Positions 9,625 through 21,198 of a stretch of 64,000 nucleotides of DNA are shown piece after piece; the first letter of the stretch is position 1; each line of letters begins with the position of its first letter. Under the pieces are notes generated by a model. That model was not told the origin of the DNA and made no database searches. It worked only from the letters and a program-made list of their open reading frames with translations. The stretch is from Cytobacillus gottheilii (GTDB lineage Bacteria > Bacillota > Bacilli > Bacillales > Cytobacillaceae). The DNA is taken from contig NZ_KV440945.1 in the NCBI RefSeq assembly GCF_001636345.1, forward strand, positions 830,976 to 894,975, given 5' to 3'. The position numbers and the translations under genes are program-made.

Positions 9625-10809
9625 ATGAGTCCATTATATATGTTTGAAAAGCCATTAGGCATGAGAGATACCTTGCCTGAGCTTTATGAAATAAAACGAA
9701 ATGTCCGTGCATCAGTTGAAAATGAAATGAGAAGCTGGGGCTATCAATTTATTGCTACACCAGCACTGGAATATGATGAAACCGTAGGAGCTGCATCGGC
9801 GATTATGGAGCAGCAGCTGTTTAAACTTCTTGATCAGCAGGGGCGCACCTTGGTGCTGCGTCCGGATATGACCGCTCCAATTGCGAGAGTAGCAGCTTCG
9901 AAACTGTTAAAAAGAAATATCCCGATTCGGCTGGCATACTCGGAAAATGTTTACCGCGCACAGCAAAGAGAGGGCGGCAGACCGGCTGAATTTGAACAAA
10001 TCGGGGTTGAGTGTATAGGAGACTCTACCATTAGTGCGGATGGAGAAGGAATCGCCCTTATGATTTCTGCTCTTAAAGCAGCGGGATTGCAGGAATTCCA
10101 ATTATCTGTTGGGCACATCGGATTTGTCCGTAAGCTGTTTCAGCAAATAGTAGGTACAGATGAAAGAGTTGAGGCACTGACCAGGTTCCTATATGAGAAA
10201 AACTATGTGGGCTTTAAGATGCATGTTGAAAATCTATCTCTATCATCCATCGATAAGCAGCGCCTTCTTCGTTTTCTTCATCTAAAAGGGCAGGATGAAA
10301 CCATTCCTGCAGCTTTTGACATCCTCGAAAACGGGCAGGGAGCAGAAGAAGTTGAGGAATTGCGACAGCTTTGGGATATCATAGCCGATTATGGCTATGA
10401 GGATATCGTGAAGTTCGATTTAACGCAAGTCAGTCATATGAGCTATTATACAGGGATTGTCTATGAAGCGTACGCCGAAAAGGTGGGCTTCCCGATTGGC
10501 AATGGCGGCAGATACGATGGACTGCTGGGTAAGTTCGGCAAAAATACGGGTGCAACAGGGTTTGCGATTCGTTTCGATCGGCTGCTCGAAGCGTTAGAAG
10601 AGACAAAAGCGGCTGAACCTCTTTACGCCATCTTTTTTAGTGCAGAAAGAAGAAAAGAAGCCTTTCAGCTTGCAGGTGAACAAAGAGCATCCGGGAAAAA
10701 GGTCGTGCTGCAGGATATAAGCGGTGTTCACGATCTGGATGCCAACACAAAGCAATATGAAGATATAGTGTATTTATTAGGAAAGAGCGGAAAGGAGTCA
10801 ATGCAATGA
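9625..10809 (+). CDS. hisZ: ATP phosphoribosyltransferase regulatory subunit HisZ
   Basis: HisZ is a catalytically inactive relative of histidyl-tRNA synthetase that forms an octamer with short-form HisG and makes the first step of histidine synthesis possible and feedback-sensitive. The 394-residue protein shows class II synthetase-like motifs: [21 protein letters not shown] (motif 2 region) and [30 protein letters not shown] 9625 is chosen because AGAGGTG lies 9 bp upstream and the protein then begins like its relatives; an upstream TTG at 9604 is possible. It overlaps hisG by 4 bp. Confidence 0.95.
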   Translation: MSPLYMFEKPLGMRDTLPELYEIKRNVRASVENEMRSWGYQFIATPALEYDETVGAASAIMEQQLFKLLDQQGRTLVLRPDMTAPIARVAASKLLKRNIPIRLAYSENVYRAQQREGGRPAEFEQIGVECIGDSTISADGEGIALMISALKAAGLQEFQLSVGHIGFVRKLFQQIVGTDERVEALTRFLYEKNYVGFKMHVENLSLSSIDKQRLLRFLHLKGQDETIPAAFDILENGQGAEEVEELRQLWDIIADYGYEDIVKFDLTQVSHMSYYTGIVYEAYAEKVGFPIGNGGRYDGLLGKFGKNTGATGFAIRFDRLLEALEETKAAEPLYAIFFSAERRKEAFQLAGEQRASGKKVVLQDISGVHDLDANTKQYEDIVYLLGKSGKESMQ

Positions 10810-11450
10810 ATAATCTGCTGACGATTGCGATGCCAAAAGGGAGAATCTTCACAGAAGCGGCAGAGCTCCTCAGAAAAGCAGGCTTCCCTTTGCCGCCAGA
10901 GTTTGATGATTCCAGGAAACTCATTATTGATGTTCCTGAGGCTCAATTCCGCTTTATTTTAGCAAAGCCAATGGATGTGGCGACATATGTGGAGCATGGA
11001 GTAGCTGACCTTGGGATTGCAGGTAAAGATGTTATGCTCGAAGAAGAGCGTGATGTATATGAGCTGCTGGATTTGAAAATAAGCGCCTGCTACCTGGCTG
11101 TAGCCGGTCTTCCGAATACCAAAATGAACGAAGTGGCGCCAAAGGTGGCAACAAAATATCCGCATGTAGCGGCAGCCTATTTCCGTCAGCAGGGAGAGCA
11201 GGTTGAAATCATTAAGCTGAACGGCTCGATTGAACTTGCACCATTGATTGGTCTTGCAGACAGAATTGTGGATATCGTTTCCACAGGCAGAACGTTAGTT
11301 GAGAATGGTCTAGTTGAGTATGAAGTGATAGAACATATTACATCGAGATTAATTGTCAACCGCGTAAGCTATCGGGTGAAGGACGAGCGCATTACAGAAA
11401 TCGTTGAAAAGCTAAGCGAGGTTATTAAGCAAAAAGGAGAGCTCGCATGA
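10806..11450 (+). CDS. hisG: ATP phosphoribosyltransferase, short form
   Basis: HisG joins ATP and PRPP in the first committed step of histidine synthesis. With 214 residues it is the short form lacking the C-terminal regulatory domain, consistent with hisZ next to it. Visible motifs are [11 protein letters not shown] at the N-terminus, [10 protein letters not shown], and the PRPP-binding loop [14 protein letters not shown]. It overlaps both hisZ and hisD by 4 bp. Confidence 0.97.
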   Translation: MNNLLTIAMPKGRIFTEAAELLRKAGFPLPPEFDDSRKLIIDVPEAQFRFILAKPMDVATYVEHGVADLGIAGKDVMLEEERDVYELLDLKISACYLAVAGLPNTKMNEVAPKVATKYPHVAAAYFRQQGEQVEIIKLNGSIELAPLIGLADRIVDIVSTGRTLVENGLVEYEVIEHITSRLIVNRVSYRVKDERITEIVEKLSEVIKQKGELA

Positions 11451-12718
11451 TGAAACTATTAAAAGCAACGGCAAACCTTTCTATTCAGCGTTCTGTTGAT
11501 GGCGGAACGGACGAGCAGCGTGCTGCCGTTCAGAGCATCATAGCTGATGTACGGAAAAATGGCGATGCAGCTGTCCTAAAGTATACAGAAAAATTTGATG
11601 GCATAACGCTGTCCTCTATTATGGCAACAGCTGAAGAGATTGAAGAGGCCTACACTCTTCTGGAGGAAGAGCAAAAGGAGATCATCCAGCGGGCTGCAGC
11701 TAATATTCGTGCTTTCCACGAGAAGCAGCAAACTCAATCTTGGATCACAACAGATGCCGATGGAACGACACTTGGACAAAAGGTAACACCGCTCGATTCA
11801 GCTGGCTTATACGTGCCAGGCGGAACAGCAGCCTACCCGTCATCAGTGCTGATGAATGTGATTCCTGCCCAGGTTGCCGGTGTCAGTAAAATCGTGATCA
11901 CTTCTCCTCCTGATCGCACGACAGGCAAGCTGCCTCCTGCTGTTTTAGTCGCAGCCAATGAAGCAGGTGTCACGGAAATATACAAAGTTGGCGGAGCACA
12001 GGCCATTGCAGCACTTGCGTACGGAACAGAGACCATTCCTAGTGTTGATAAAATCACAGGACCAGGCAATATATATGTCGCTCTTGCCAAGCGGGAAGTG
12101 TACGGAGATGTGGATATTGATATGATTGCCGGACCGAGTGAAATTGTTGTTCTTGCAGATGAAACAGCCCTTCCCAATGAGGTGGCTGCAGATCTTTTAT
12201 CACAGGCTGAGCACGATGAACGCGCCTGTGCCATTCTCGTTACAGACAGCATGATGTTAGCGGAAAACGTAAAGCTGGAAGTAGAAAAGCAGCTCAAAAC
12301 CCTGCCGCGCAAAGAAATCGCCGCATCATCGATTGAAAACTACGGTGCCATTTATGTTACAGATTCAATGGATGAAGCAGTAGATTTGGTGAATCAGCTT
12401 GCTCCTGAGCATCTGGAACTGCTGACGGCAGAGCCGATGACACTATTGGGGAGCATTCGCCATGCTGGTGCCATTTTTATGGGACGATACAGCTCAGAGC
12501 CTGTGGGTGATTATTTTGCCGGACCCAATCATGTACTGCCGACAAATGGAACAGCGCGATTCTCTAGTCCATTAAGTGTCGATGACTTTGTGAAAAAATC
12601 GAGTATTATCTACTACAGTGAAAAAGCATTGCGGAAGAATGCGGAAGATATTGCTGCTTTTGCCAGAATGGAAGGCCTTGAAGCACATGCTCGTGCCGTT
12701 GAATCGCGGTTTAAATAG
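11447..12718 (+). CDS. hisD: Histidinol dehydrogenase
   Basis: HisD oxidises L-histidinol to histidine in two NAD-dependent steps with a zinc ion. The 423 residues show [25 protein letters not shown], and the catalytic/zinc region [12 protein letters not shown] and [10 protein letters not shown]. The C-terminal signature runs from [16 protein letters not shown] to [10 protein letters not shown]. An ATGATG at the start allows M or MM. Confidence 0.98.
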   Translation: MMKLLKATANLSIQRSVDGGTDEQRAAVQSIIADVRKNGDAAVLKYTEKFDGITLSSIMATAEEIEEAYTLLEEEQKEIIQRAAANIRAFHEKQQTQSWITTDADGTTLGQKVTPLDSAGLYVPGGTAAYPSSVLMNVIPAQVAGVSKIVITSPPDRTTGKLPPAVLVAANEAGVTEIYKVGGAQAIAALAYGTETIPSVDKITGPGNIYVALAKREVYGDVDIDMIAGPSEIVVLADETALPNEVAADLLSQAEHDERACAILVTDSMMLAENVKLEVEKQLKTLPRKEIAASSIENYGAIYVTDSMDEAVDLVNQLAPEHLELLTAEPMTLLGSIRHAGAIFMGRYSSEPVGDYFAGPNHVLPTNGTARFSSPLSVDDFVKKSSIIYYSEKALRKNAEDIAAFARMEGLEAHARAVESRFK

Positions 12719-12730
12719 GAGGAAAATAAC

Positions 12731-13318
12731 ATGACTCGTACAGCAGAAATCACTAGAAATACAAACGAAACCAAAATTCAATTGTCATTAAATATAGATG
12801 GAGAAGGCAAAAGTGATTTACAAACAGGCGTGCCTTTTTTAACCCACATGCTGGACCTTTTTGCCAAACACGGCCAATTTGACTTGACTGTTAATGCTGA
12901 TGGCGATACCGAAGTAGACGATCACCATACGACAGAGGACATTGGAATCTGCCTTGGTCATGTACTGAAGGAAGCTTTAGGTGATAAAAAAGGAATTAAG
13001 CGCTATGGAAATGCTTTTGTGCCAATGGACGAAGCGTTAGCGCAGGTAGTGGTTGACTTGAGCAACCGCCCACACTTAGAAATGCGAGCAGAATTTCCGA
13101 GCCAGAAGGTTGGCACATTTGATACCGAACTGGTTCATGAATTTCTCTGGAAGCTTGCATTAGAGGCAAGAATGAATTTGCATGTGATCGTACATTACGG
13201 ACAAAACACGCATCATATTATAGAAGCTATTTTTAAAGCACTGGCACGTGCTCTTGATGAGGCAACGACCATTGATCCTCGTATAAAAGGAGTTCCATCC
13301 ACGAAAGGAATGTTGTAA
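12731..13318 (+). CDS. hisB: Imidazoleglycerol-phosphate dehydratase
   Basis: The 195-residue enzyme dehydrates imidazole glycerol phosphate to imidazole acetol phosphate. Metal-binding motifs [10 protein letters not shown] and [15 protein letters not shown] are intact, as is [13 protein letters not shown]. It is the monofunctional dehydratase without the histidinol-phosphatase domain, as usual in Bacillus. The stop codon directly abuts the hisH start. Confidence 0.98.
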   Translation: MTRTAEITRNTNETKIQLSLNIDGEGKSDLQTGVPFLTHMLDLFAKHGQFDLTVNADGDTEVDDHHTTEDIGICLGHVLKEALGDKKGIKRYGNAFVPMDEALAQVVVDLSNRPHLEMRAEFPSQKVGTFDTELVHEFLWKLALEARMNLHVIVHYGQNTHHIIEAIFKALARALDEATTIDPRIKGVPSTKGML

Positions 13319-13981
13319 ATGATCGGCATCATTGATTATGGCATGGGCAATTTGTTCAGCGTTGAAAAAGCGCTGGAACGGTTAGGTGTTGAAGCTTTTA
13401 TTTCAGACGATCATGAGAGATTAAGGCAGGCTGATGGCCTCATTTTACCTGGTGTCGGTGCATTTAAAGATGCGATGGATCTCCTGAACGAAAACGGATT
13501 AACGAAAATGATTCACGAGTATGTACAAACAGGTAAGCCGTTTCTGGGCATATGCCTTGGCATGCAGCTGCTGTTTGAGAGCAGCGAGGAGAACGGATTA
13601 ACGAATGGTCTTTCACTGCTGCCGGGAAAAGTCATCCGTTTCTCAGGTGTAGATCGCAAAGGAGAATCTTATAAAGTGCCTCACATGGGCTGGAATAAGC
13701 TTCGTTTTGATCAAGATTCTCCGCTTTTGCAAGGTGTAGATGAAGACTATGTTTATTTTGTGCATTCCTTTTATGTGGATGCTGATCAGTCGGATGTTGT
13801 GCTTGCTGAAGCAAACTACGATGTGAATGTTGCCGCAGTAGTGGGCAAGGAAAATGTATTCGGCATGCAGTTCCATCCGGAGAAAAGCAGTGTGATGGGC
13901 ATGCAGTTATTGCGTAATTTTACAAAGCTGACAGAGAAGGGAAGTACCGCAGATGAGTTTTACAATTTATCCCGCAATTGA
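13319..13981 (+). CDS. hisH: Imidazole glycerol phosphate synthase glutaminase subunit
   Basis: HisH is the glutaminase that supplies ammonia to HisF. The 220 residues carry the class I amidotransferase triad: the nucleophile cysteine in [11 protein letters not shown] and the His/Glu pair in MQFHPEKS. The C-terminus runs 29 bp into hisA, a slightly longer overlap than elsewhere in the operon. Confidence 0.97.
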   Translation: MIGIIDYGMGNLFSVEKALERLGVEAFISDDHERLRQADGLILPGVGAFKDAMDLLNENGLTKMIHEYVQTGKPFLGICLGMQLLFESSEENGLTNGLSLLPGKVIRFSGVDRKGESYKVPHMGWNKLRFDQDSPLLQGVDEDYVYFVHSFYVDADQSDVVLAEANYDVNVAAVVGKENVFGMQFHPEKSSVMGMQLLRNFTKLTEKGSTADEFYNLSRN

Positions 13982-14678
13982 TATGCGTGCCGGCAAATGT
14001 GTGCGCCTGCTGCAAGGAGACTACGATCAGGAAACGGTATACGGTGATTCACCCTTTGACATGGCGAAAGCATTTGCTGATGCTGGGGCAGAGTGGATTC
14101 ACATGGTTGATCTTGATGGAGCAAAAGACGGCAAAAGAATCAATGATCGTTTTGTTGTAGAAGCGGCACAGAATCTGCACGCAAAAGTGCAAATTGGCGG
14201 TGGAATCCGTACAGAGGAAGACATCGTTCATTACCTGGATCGCGGAATTTCCCGCGTCATTATCGGGAGCATTGCTGTCAGCAACCCTGAGTTTGCGGTT
14301 GAAATGATCCGTAAATATGGAGAAAAGATTGCTGTCGGACTTGATGCGAAAAATGGCTATGTAGCTACACATGGCTGGCTGCAAACTTCAGAAGTAAGAG
14401 CAGTTGAGCTTGGAAAAACCTTCGCTGAAGCCGGAGCGGAAACATTTATATTTACTGATATTGCTACTGACGGCATGCTGTCTGGACCAAATGTGGAAGC
14501 TGTTGTTGAACTGGCAGCGGAAACCGGCAAAAATGTAATTGCTTCAGGCGGAGTCAGCAGTCTTGCAGATCTTGCTGCTTTAAAGAAGCATGCAGATCAG
14601 GGAGTCGCGGGTGCTATCGTTGGGAAAGCGATATATGAAGGGCGGTTCTCAGTGAAAGAGGCGGTGGCGTTATGCTGA
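13953..14678 (+). CDS. hisA: ProFAR isomerase
   Basis: HisA is a (beta/alpha)8 barrel that isomerises ProFAR to PRFAR. The 241 residues begin [17 protein letters not shown] with the catalytic Asp. Phosphate-binding loops [10 protein letters not shown] and SGGVSS are present. It overlaps hisH by 29 bp and hisF by 7 bp. Confidence 0.97.
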   Translation: MSFTIYPAIDMRAGKCVRLLQGDYDQETVYGDSPFDMAKAFADAGAEWIHMVDLDGAKDGKRINDRFVVEAAQNLHAKVQIGGGIRTEEDIVHYLDRGISRVIIGSIAVSNPEFAVEMIRKYGEKIAVGLDAKNGYVATHGWLQTSEVRAVELGKTFAEAGAETFIFTDIATDGMLSGPNVEAVVELAAETGKNVIASGGVSSLADLAALKKHADQGVAGAIVGKAIYEGRFSVKEAVALC

Positions 14679-15430
14679 CAAAAAGAATCATTCCCTGTCT
14701 TGATGTAAAGGAAGGAAGAGTCGTAAAGGGAATTCAATTTGTGGAGCTCCGCGATGCTGGCGATTCAGTTGAACTCGCTCGTTTTTACGATGAACAGGGA
14801 GCCGATGAGCTTGTCTTTTTAGATATTTCAGCTTCACATGAAGGGCGTAAAACAATGGTGGAGGTAGTAAAAGCTGTTGCTTCTGAGCTTGCCATTCCGT
14901 TTACCGTCGGGGGCGGCATCAACTCGCTTGAAGATATGAAGCGCATTTTACGAGCAGGAGCTGACAAGGTTTCATTAAATACAGCAGCTGTTCTGCGTCC
15001 AGAGCTGATTACAGAAGGAGCCAACTTTTACGGTTCACAATGCATCGTCGTTGCCATTGATGCCAAGTATGATGAAGAGATTGGCACTTGGCGGGTGTAC
15101 ACACACGGCGGCCGCAAAGCGACAGAGCGGGATGTCATCTCATGGGCAAAAGAAGCGGTCGAAAGAGGTGCCGGCGAACTGCTGCTGACAAGCATGGATG
15201 CAGACGGTGAAAAGAAGGGCTTTAACATTGCTTTAACTAAAGCAGTCAGTGAGGCCGTTTCCGTGCCGGTTATCGCTTCAGGCGGTGCAGGAAACGCTGA
15301 CCATTTTGCGGAAGCATTCCTGGACGGCAAGGCAGATGCCGCTCTGGCAGCTTCTATTTTTCACTATAAAGAAACCTCTGTAGCAGAAGTGAAGGAAAGT
15401 GTGAAACAAAGAGGAGTGTGTATCCGATGA
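14672..15430 (+). CDS. hisF: Imidazole glycerol phosphate synthase cyclase subunit
   Basis: HisF condenses PRFAR with ammonia from HisH, giving imidazole glycerol phosphate and AICAR. The 252 residues start [19 protein letters not shown] with catalytic Asp11. Phosphate-binding loops FTVGGGIN and ASGGAGN and the second catalytic Asp in LLTSMDADG are also seen. The stop overlaps the hisI start (ATGA). Confidence 0.98.
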   Translation: MLTKRIIPCLDVKEGRVVKGIQFVELRDAGDSVELARFYDEQGADELVFLDISASHEGRKTMVEVVKAVASELAIPFTVGGGINSLEDMKRILRAGADKVSLNTAAVLRPELITEGANFYGSQCIVVAIDAKYDEEIGTWRVYTHGGRKATERDVISWAKEAVERGAGELLLTSMDADGEKKGFNIALTKAVSEAVSVPVIASGGAGNADHFAEAFLDGKADAALAASIFHYKETSVAEVKESVKQRGVCIR

Positions 15431-16059
15431 ATATTGAATTTGATGGCAATGGACTCATCCCGGCAATCGTTCAGCATGCCGAGACAAAAGAAGTGCTGAC
15501 CCTCGCATATATGAATGAAGAATCCTACGGGAAATCGCTTGAAACAGGTGAAACCTGGTTCTATAGCCGCTCCAGACAAGAGCTTTGGCACAAAGGCGCA
15601 ACAAGCGGAAATACTCAAAAAATCGTAGAAATAAAACTCGATTGCGACAGGGATGCAATAGTCGTACTCGTTCAGCCTGCTGGACCTGCTTGTCATAAAG
15701 GGACAGAAAGCTGCTTTGAGGAGAGTGTTTATAAGGGAGAAGCTTTGGGAGATGCCCCCGCAGATTACAGCATTTTAGGAAAACTTGAAAAAGTGATTCG
15801 TGATCGCGAAGCTGAACGCCCAGAAGGCGCTTATACCACGTATTTATTTGAAAAAGGCGTCGATAAGATCTTGAAAAAAGTGGGCGAAGAAGCCTCCGAA
15901 GTCATTATCGCTGCTAAAAACCGTGACAAGGAAGAATTAAAATGGGAATCAGCAGATCTGCTGTACCACCTGCTTGTCCTATTGCGTGAACAAGACCTTC
16001 CATTTGGAGACGTATTGAAGGTATTGGAGAAAAGACACGAGAAACCGGCCGCTGAGTAG
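15427..16059 (+). CDS. hisI: Bifunctional phosphoribosyl-AMP cyclohydrolase / phosphoribosyl-ATP diphosphatase
   Basis: This HisIE fusion performs the second and third steps of histidine synthesis. Residues ~1-110 are the zinc cyclohydrolase domain ([14 protein letters not shown], and the CDRDA and CHKGTESCF metal ligands). Residues ~115-205 are the helical MazG-like diphosphatase ([15 protein letters not shown]). ATG 15427 is used with GAGGAG 10 bp upstream; a GTG at 15418 would be too close to it. It is the last his gene; hisC and a histidinol phosphatase are not here, as in B. subtilis, where they lie elsewhere. Confidence 0.96.
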   Translation: MNIEFDGNGLIPAIVQHAETKEVLTLAYMNEESYGKSLETGETWFYSRSRQELWHKGATSGNTQKIVEIKLDCDRDAIVVLVQPAGPACHKGTESCFEESVYKGEALGDAPADYSILGKLEKVIRDREAERPEGAYTTYLFEKGVDKILKKVGEEASEVIIAAKNRDKEELKWESADLLYHLLVLLREQDLPFGDVLKVLEKRHEKPAAE

Positions 16060-16076
16060 AGTGGGCGGTTTTTTTA
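16043..16076 (+). terminator. Probable his operon terminator
   Basis: AACCGGCC and GGGCGGTT form an imperfect stem that overlaps the end of hisI and is followed by seven T residues. Confidence 0.55.
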
Positions 16077-16130
16077 TTGTTGAGGGGAGCTGCTGTTTGA
16101 TCGGAAAGAGCGGGATTTTAAACTAGAATA

Positions 16131-16841
16131 GGTAGTTTTGCGTCTGTAAATTCGATTTGATAGGAAAAGCGGAAATTTTGATAGGAAACTTAAAAAATTT
16201 GATAGGAAACCATGCAATTTTGATAGGAAAAAGAGATATTTTGATAGGAACCGCAGAAAATTTGATAGATATCCCCCATCTGAAGAGAAAAACGGACTAA
16301 ATAAAGGGGCAAAAAGTCCGAAATTATGCAGATACCAGGTGAAAAGGCAGAAATCAGAACTAAAAAAGGTAATTTTGTATTTGTAAATTCGATTTGATAG
16401 GAAAAGCGGAAATTTTGATAGGAAACTTCAAAAGTTTGATAGGAAACCATGCACTTTTGATAGGAAAGAGAGATATTTTGATAGAAACCGCAGAAAATTT
16501 GATAGATATCCCCCACCTGAAGAGAAAAACGGACTAAATAAAGGAGCAAAAAGTCCGAAATTATGCAGATACCAGGTGGGAAGGCAGATATCTGAACTAA
16601 AAAAGGTAATTTTGCGTCTGTAAATTCGATTTGATAGGAAAACCCGAAATTTTGATAGGAAACTTCAGAAATTTGATAGGAAACCAAGCAATTTTGATAG
16701 GAAAAAGAAATATTTTGATAGGAACCGCAGAAAATTTGATAGAAATCCCCCATCCCAAGAAAGAAATAGACTAAATAAAGGAGCCAAAAGCTCGAAAAAG
16801 TGCAGATTTCAAGCAAAGAAGCATAAATCTAGTTCATGAAA
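16131..16841 (+). repeat. NERD-linked phased repeat array A (3 x 237 bp, six words each)
   Basis: Three tandem units begin at 16131, 16368 and 16605, each exactly 237 bp. Each unit contains six copies of a word close to TTTGATAGGAAA. In unit 1 the TTTGA starts fall at 16156, 16177, 16198, 16219, 16240 and 16261, a constant 21-bp step, and units 2 and 3 (from 16393 and 16630) repeat it. The sixth word is degenerate (TTTGATAGAT). The remaining ~110 bp of each unit carries a hairpin (CGGACT...AGTCCG in units 1 and 2, degenerate in 3). No gene is supported inside. The array lies between hisI and the NERD gene, on that gene's strand, ending about 210 bp before its start. Confidence 0.95.
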
Positions 16842-17053
16842 AACCATTCCAGAGCTCGAAAAAGGGTTAAAAGATGAAATCACACGTATTTTGATCAGTT
16901 TTACAAATAAACGAATCAGGAAATCAAAATATGAGTTAAAAAAACAGTCTCCCACCCAAGACTAACTCATTTTTGAACTTTCTGTGAGGATTTATCCCAA
17001 AGGAAGGATACTTCAAGCCAATAAGCAAATATAACCTTAAAGGAAGTGATGAT

Positions 17054-18010
17054 TTGATTATAAAAGAACGGGAAATACCCATTCGGATTCTTAAAATTCA
17101 AGCCTTATTAGACAGAGTAACCCTGCCTCCTGAAAAAAGAGCAATATTAGATGGGGAGTTAAAATCGAGGCTAGCTGGTTATTATGGAGAAAAGGCGATT
17201 GATTATTATTTGAGGAAATTACCCGAAAATGATTACTGCATTCTCCACAGTTTAAGATTGAAAATGAACTCCGATTACTTTCAGATTGACACGCTGTTAT
17301 TAACAGATAAGTATGCCTTAATTATTGAAGTGAAAAATCTGGCAGGTGAACTTTTTATCGATGTTAATTGTAATCAGCTGATTCAAACAACACCGGAAGG
17401 AGAAGTGAAAGGCTATCAAAATCCAGTACAGCAGGCGAAGTATCAAAAGCAAGATTTAGATAAAGTATTTCAAACTAAAGCAATCCACCTTCCCATTGAG
17501 TACCTCGTAATAATCAGCAAGCCCTCTACCATTCTGAAAACCAATTCCAAATATGCGATCTCCAAAATAATTCATGCACAATATCTAATTGAAGAGATTG
17601 AACGCCTAAATAAGAAGTATCACATGGTCATTCATGAACAGAAAGCAGTGAAGAAAATGGCAAAAATGCTGTCAAAATTTCATTGTCGGGAAACATATGA
17701 TGTTTTAAAGGCCAATCAGTTCACCCATGAGGATGTACAGAAGGGCGTACGCTGTTCTGATTGTGGTCACACGCCAATGCAGCGCAAGCATGGAACATGG
17801 AAATGCACGAATTGCTGCAAGATAGATCTAAACGCGCATGTCAAAGCAGTGGAGAGTTATTTCCTTTTATTCGATTCACCACTGACAAATCAAAAATTTC
17901 GTGACTTTACTTACATGGATTCTGAGCAGACAGCAAGTAGACTTCTGAAAAAGATGAATCTTCCTCATTCTGGTAATGGGAGAAGTCGTGTGTACTATAG
18001 TTTACACTGA
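17054..18010 (+). CDS. NERD-domain nuclease-like protein with zinc ribbon (copy A)
   Basis: A 318-residue protein. Residues ~35-150 form a NERD (nuclease-related) domain: YYGEKAIDYYL, then FQIDTLLLT with an Asp near 78 and IIEVKN (E-x-K near 92-94), the PD-(D/E)XK active-site arrangement. Residues ~233-256 form a four-cysteine zinc ribbon (CSDC...CTNC). The basic tail (FRDFTYMDSEQTASRLLKKM) looks like a small DNA-binding module. The start is TTG 17054 behind AGGAAGTGAT; the paralogue at 36445-37404 also starts with TTG and the same MI(I/V)KE. It interrupts the usual hisI-yvcD neighbourhood and lies just after repeat array A. The activity is unknown; DNA cleavage or binding is inferred from fold motifs. 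Confidence 0.88.
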   Translation: MIIKEREIPIRILKIQALLDRVTLPPEKRAILDGELKSRLAGYYGEKAIDYYLRKLPENDYCILHSLRLKMNSDYFQIDTLLLTDKYALIIEVKNLAGELFIDVNCNQLIQTTPEGEVKGYQNPVQQAKYQKQDLDKVFQTKAIHLPIEYLVIISKPSTILKTNSKYAISKIIHAQYLIEEIERLNKKYHMVIHEQKAVKKMAKMLSKFHCRETYDVLKANQFTHEDVQKGVRCSDCGHTPMQRKHGTWKCTNCCKIDLNAHVKAVESYFLLFDSPLTNQKFRDFTYMDSEQTASRLLKKMNLPHSGNGRSRVYYSLH

Positions 18011-18093
18011 ATTGAATCAGTTATTATTCTTTTCTGATCCCCCAAACCAAATTACATCCCCACAAGCCCTTCTCCTAATGCTTGTACATATGA

Positions 18094-18099
18094 TATACT
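18094..18099 (+). promoter_or_regulatory. Extended -10 promoter before the TPR gene
   Basis: TGATATACT gives TG-N-TATACT, an extended -10, about 30 bp before the start codon. No convincing -35 is seen. Confidence 0.45.
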
Positions 18100-18130
18100 A
18101 CTACAGTTAATATGTATGATGGAGGATTTC

Positions 18131-19624
18131 ATGAGTAAAGACTCTAAAGCGAGACATCAGATGGGAAAGTTATTGTCGTTTAATCCTTCGGGTGAGTATT
18201 ACTTTTCAAAAGGAGTAAAGGCTTATCATCGCAGGGATTTTTATAAAGCAACAAAGTATTTACAGCGTGCCATGCAGCTGGAGCCGGGTGAGCCGATGAT
18301 TGTGTGTCAGCTTGCGATTGTTTATTCAGAGATGGGTGAGCATCAGCAGTCGAATCGTCTGCTTCATATGATTCTGGAAGAGCTGGATGAGGACATGAGT
18401 GAGTGTCATTATTTTTTAGCTAACAATTATGCTCATATGGGCTTTTTTAAGGATGCGTATCAGCATGCGAATCTTTATCTGGAGTTAAATGATGATGGGG
18501 AGTTTTCTGATGATACAGAGGATTTGCTTGATTTATTAACACTGGAGGCTGAGGAGAATGATGAGGATCTCTATGAGCAGGATGACCTGATTATTAAGCA
18601 GGAGCAGGCTAGGGAATTGCTCGAATCGGGCCATTTTCCAAAGGCGGTAGAAATCTTAACGTCTGTTATTGAAGATTATCCGGAATATTGGTCGGCTTAC
18701 AATAATTTGGCGCTTGCGTATTTTTATTTAGGGGAAGTGCAGAAGGCTTCCGAAATTTTAAATAAAGTGCTGGAAGAGAATCCAGGGAATTTGCATGCGT
18801 TATGCAACAGGCTTGTTTTTGCCTTTTATCAGCGCAGTTTTGCAGAGATCAAGCTGTTAAAAGAAACATTAAAGAAAATTAAGCCGATGTCTGCTGAGCA
18901 TCAGTTTAAGCTTGGTGCAACGTTTGCGTTGACTGGGGAGTATGAAGCGGCGTTTCAATGGCTTCGGAAGCTGCAGAAATCAGGATTTGACGGTGATGGG
19001 CCATTCTATTATTGGCTGTCGTATGCGGCTTATTTTACCGGGAGAGAGGATATTGCCCGCTCTACTTGGAAAAAAGCAGTCGAAATGAATCCTGATAAAG
19101 AGGGCTTCGAGCCGTGGAACGAAGAGAAACAGGAGCAAAATGGTTTTGAAGATCATCCTTCTTCTATTCTAAAAAAGCTGAAGAGTGATTATAAAGAGGA
19201 AAGAATGTTTGCTCTATTCCTGATTTCGGTTTCGAGTAAGCAGGATGAACTGCTTTTATCGGAAGGCATTAAGAAAAACCATAAATTATCTGCGCTTGAA
19301 CAAGAGTATGTGTCCTACATTACAACAGGTTCAGCGAAGAGCACAGCAGTAGGCGCGCATGAAATTGCCCAGCTTTTATATGAAAATCATCATCCGATTG
19401 GCACAACGGAAGCTGGTCTTTATCTGCTGTGGTTTACTGTATTTATTGAAATGGAAAAGAACAGTGTGCTTATTAAAAATAAGTTAGCCTGGGCAGCTGC
19501 GCTTGAGTATGTTTGGAAAAAGATGCGCAGTGAAAAGGTTCCACAAGCACAATTGGCTGGACAGTACGGCATTTCCGTTTCTACTTTAGGAAAATACATT
19601 AAATTGGTAAATAATTTCCTTTAA
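18131..19624 (+). CDS. yvcD: TPR-repeat protein YvcD
   Basis: About 497 residues. Tetratricopeptide repeats occupy residues ~20-110 and ~150-320 (for example AYHRRDFYKATKYLQRAMQL and AYNNLALAYFYLGEVQKASEIL) and suggest a protein-interaction scaffold. The last ~40 residues (QAQLAGQYGISVSTLGKYIKLV) look like a helix-turn-helix. It occupies the position of B. subtilis yvcD between the his operon and trxB. ATG 18131 is preferred because GGAGG sits just before it; an in-frame ATG at 18116 has no good site. Function unknown. Confidence 0.88.
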   Translation: MSKDSKARHQMGKLLSFNPSGEYYFSKGVKAYHRRDFYKATKYLQRAMQLEPGEPMIVCQLAIVYSEMGEHQQSNRLLHMILEELDEDMSECHYFLANNYAHMGFFKDAYQHANLYLELNDDGEFSDDTEDLLDLLTLEAEENDEDLYEQDDLIIKQEQARELLESGHFPKAVEILTSVIEDYPEYWSAYNNLALAYFYLGEVQKASEILNKVLEENPGNLHALCNRLVFAFYQRSFAEIKLLKETLKKIKPMSAEHQFKLGATFALTGEYEAAFQWLRKLQKSGFDGDGPFYYWLSYAAYFTGREDIARSTWKKAVEMNPDKEGFEPWNEEKQEQNGFEDHPSSILKKLKSDYKEERMFALFLISVSSKQDELLLSEGIKKNHKLSALEQEYVSYITTGSAKSTAVGAHEIAQLLYENHHPIGTTEAGLYLLWFTVFIEMEKNSVLIKNKLAWAAALEYVWKKMRSEKVPQAQLAGQYGISVSTLGKYIKLVNNFL

Positions 19625-19625
19625 T

Positions 19626-19658
19626 GAGCAGATTTTTGGACGAAATCTGCTCTTTTTT
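19626..19658 (+). terminator. Terminator of the TPR gene
   Basis: GAGCAGATTT and its near-complement GAAATCTGCTC flank a 5-6 base loop and are followed by six T residues, directly after the stop codon. Confidence 0.9.
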
Positions 19659-19851
19659 ATATGATTAAGAAAAATAATCAGCAGTGAAATTTACTGCCGA
19701 AATGCTTGATATCAGCCATTTGGACTGATTAAGAAATGTGCAAACTGATTTTTTATAGGATCATGTTAGATGGAGAAGATAATAAATGGGTATGGAAATA
19801 AGAAGCGCAGCATAAACTGCGGCTGGGTAATCTCCTGCACATTTTATATAA

Positions 19852-20817
<966 letters not shown>

Positions 20818-21198
20818 TCTGTGTAATTTTGCTCAGCACGTTAATAAGCATAAATTCAAATGTTAGATTAGACTTTACAAAAAGTCATTATGTTTTAACT
20901 GTGCTGTAACGTTAGTGAAACAAATTTCGGGTAATATAAGAATAGAAATTGACCCCCTTTTTAAGATATAAATCTTGTTGAGCACAGTGAGAGCTGGGCT
21001 CCTTTTTTTTGCGTTCAAATGATTTGGTATAAAATACAAATAAAAAGAAACCTTTGTCTAGAGCTGTCTGTTTTAGGACAAGACCGATTAGCTGAAATTG
21101 GATAAAAGCTGTGGCAGCGGCAGTCAATCGTTGTCGCTGTCCTGCAAACATAGTATAATATAAGGAATATAAAAACGGCATAACGTGGGCTTCGGGTA
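20818..21198 (+). promoter_or_regulatory. trxB-yvcI spacer with terminator and yvcI promoter
   Basis: A terminator stem GAGCACAG...CTGGGCTC followed by eight T residues lies at 20980-21010. A sigmaA promoter follows with -35 TTGTCG (21131-21136), 17 bp and -10 TATAAT (21154-21159). I see no gene in the rest of the spacer. Confidence 0.7.

Noticed and set aside
9560..9625. T-box or other attenuator before hisZ
   Set aside because: The leader is only about 65 bases and has no specifier domain or T-box sequence.
16190..16816. 208-codon minus-strand frame with SYQNxxx heptads
   Set aside because: It is the complement of repeat array A: the 21-bp step and 237-bp period are multiples of three, so an open frame arises automatically. 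It has no recognisable ribosome-binding site or domain.
16131..16841. CRISPR array
   Set aside because: The repeated words are short and the intervening sequence is itself repeated between units; there are no unique spacers and no cas genes.
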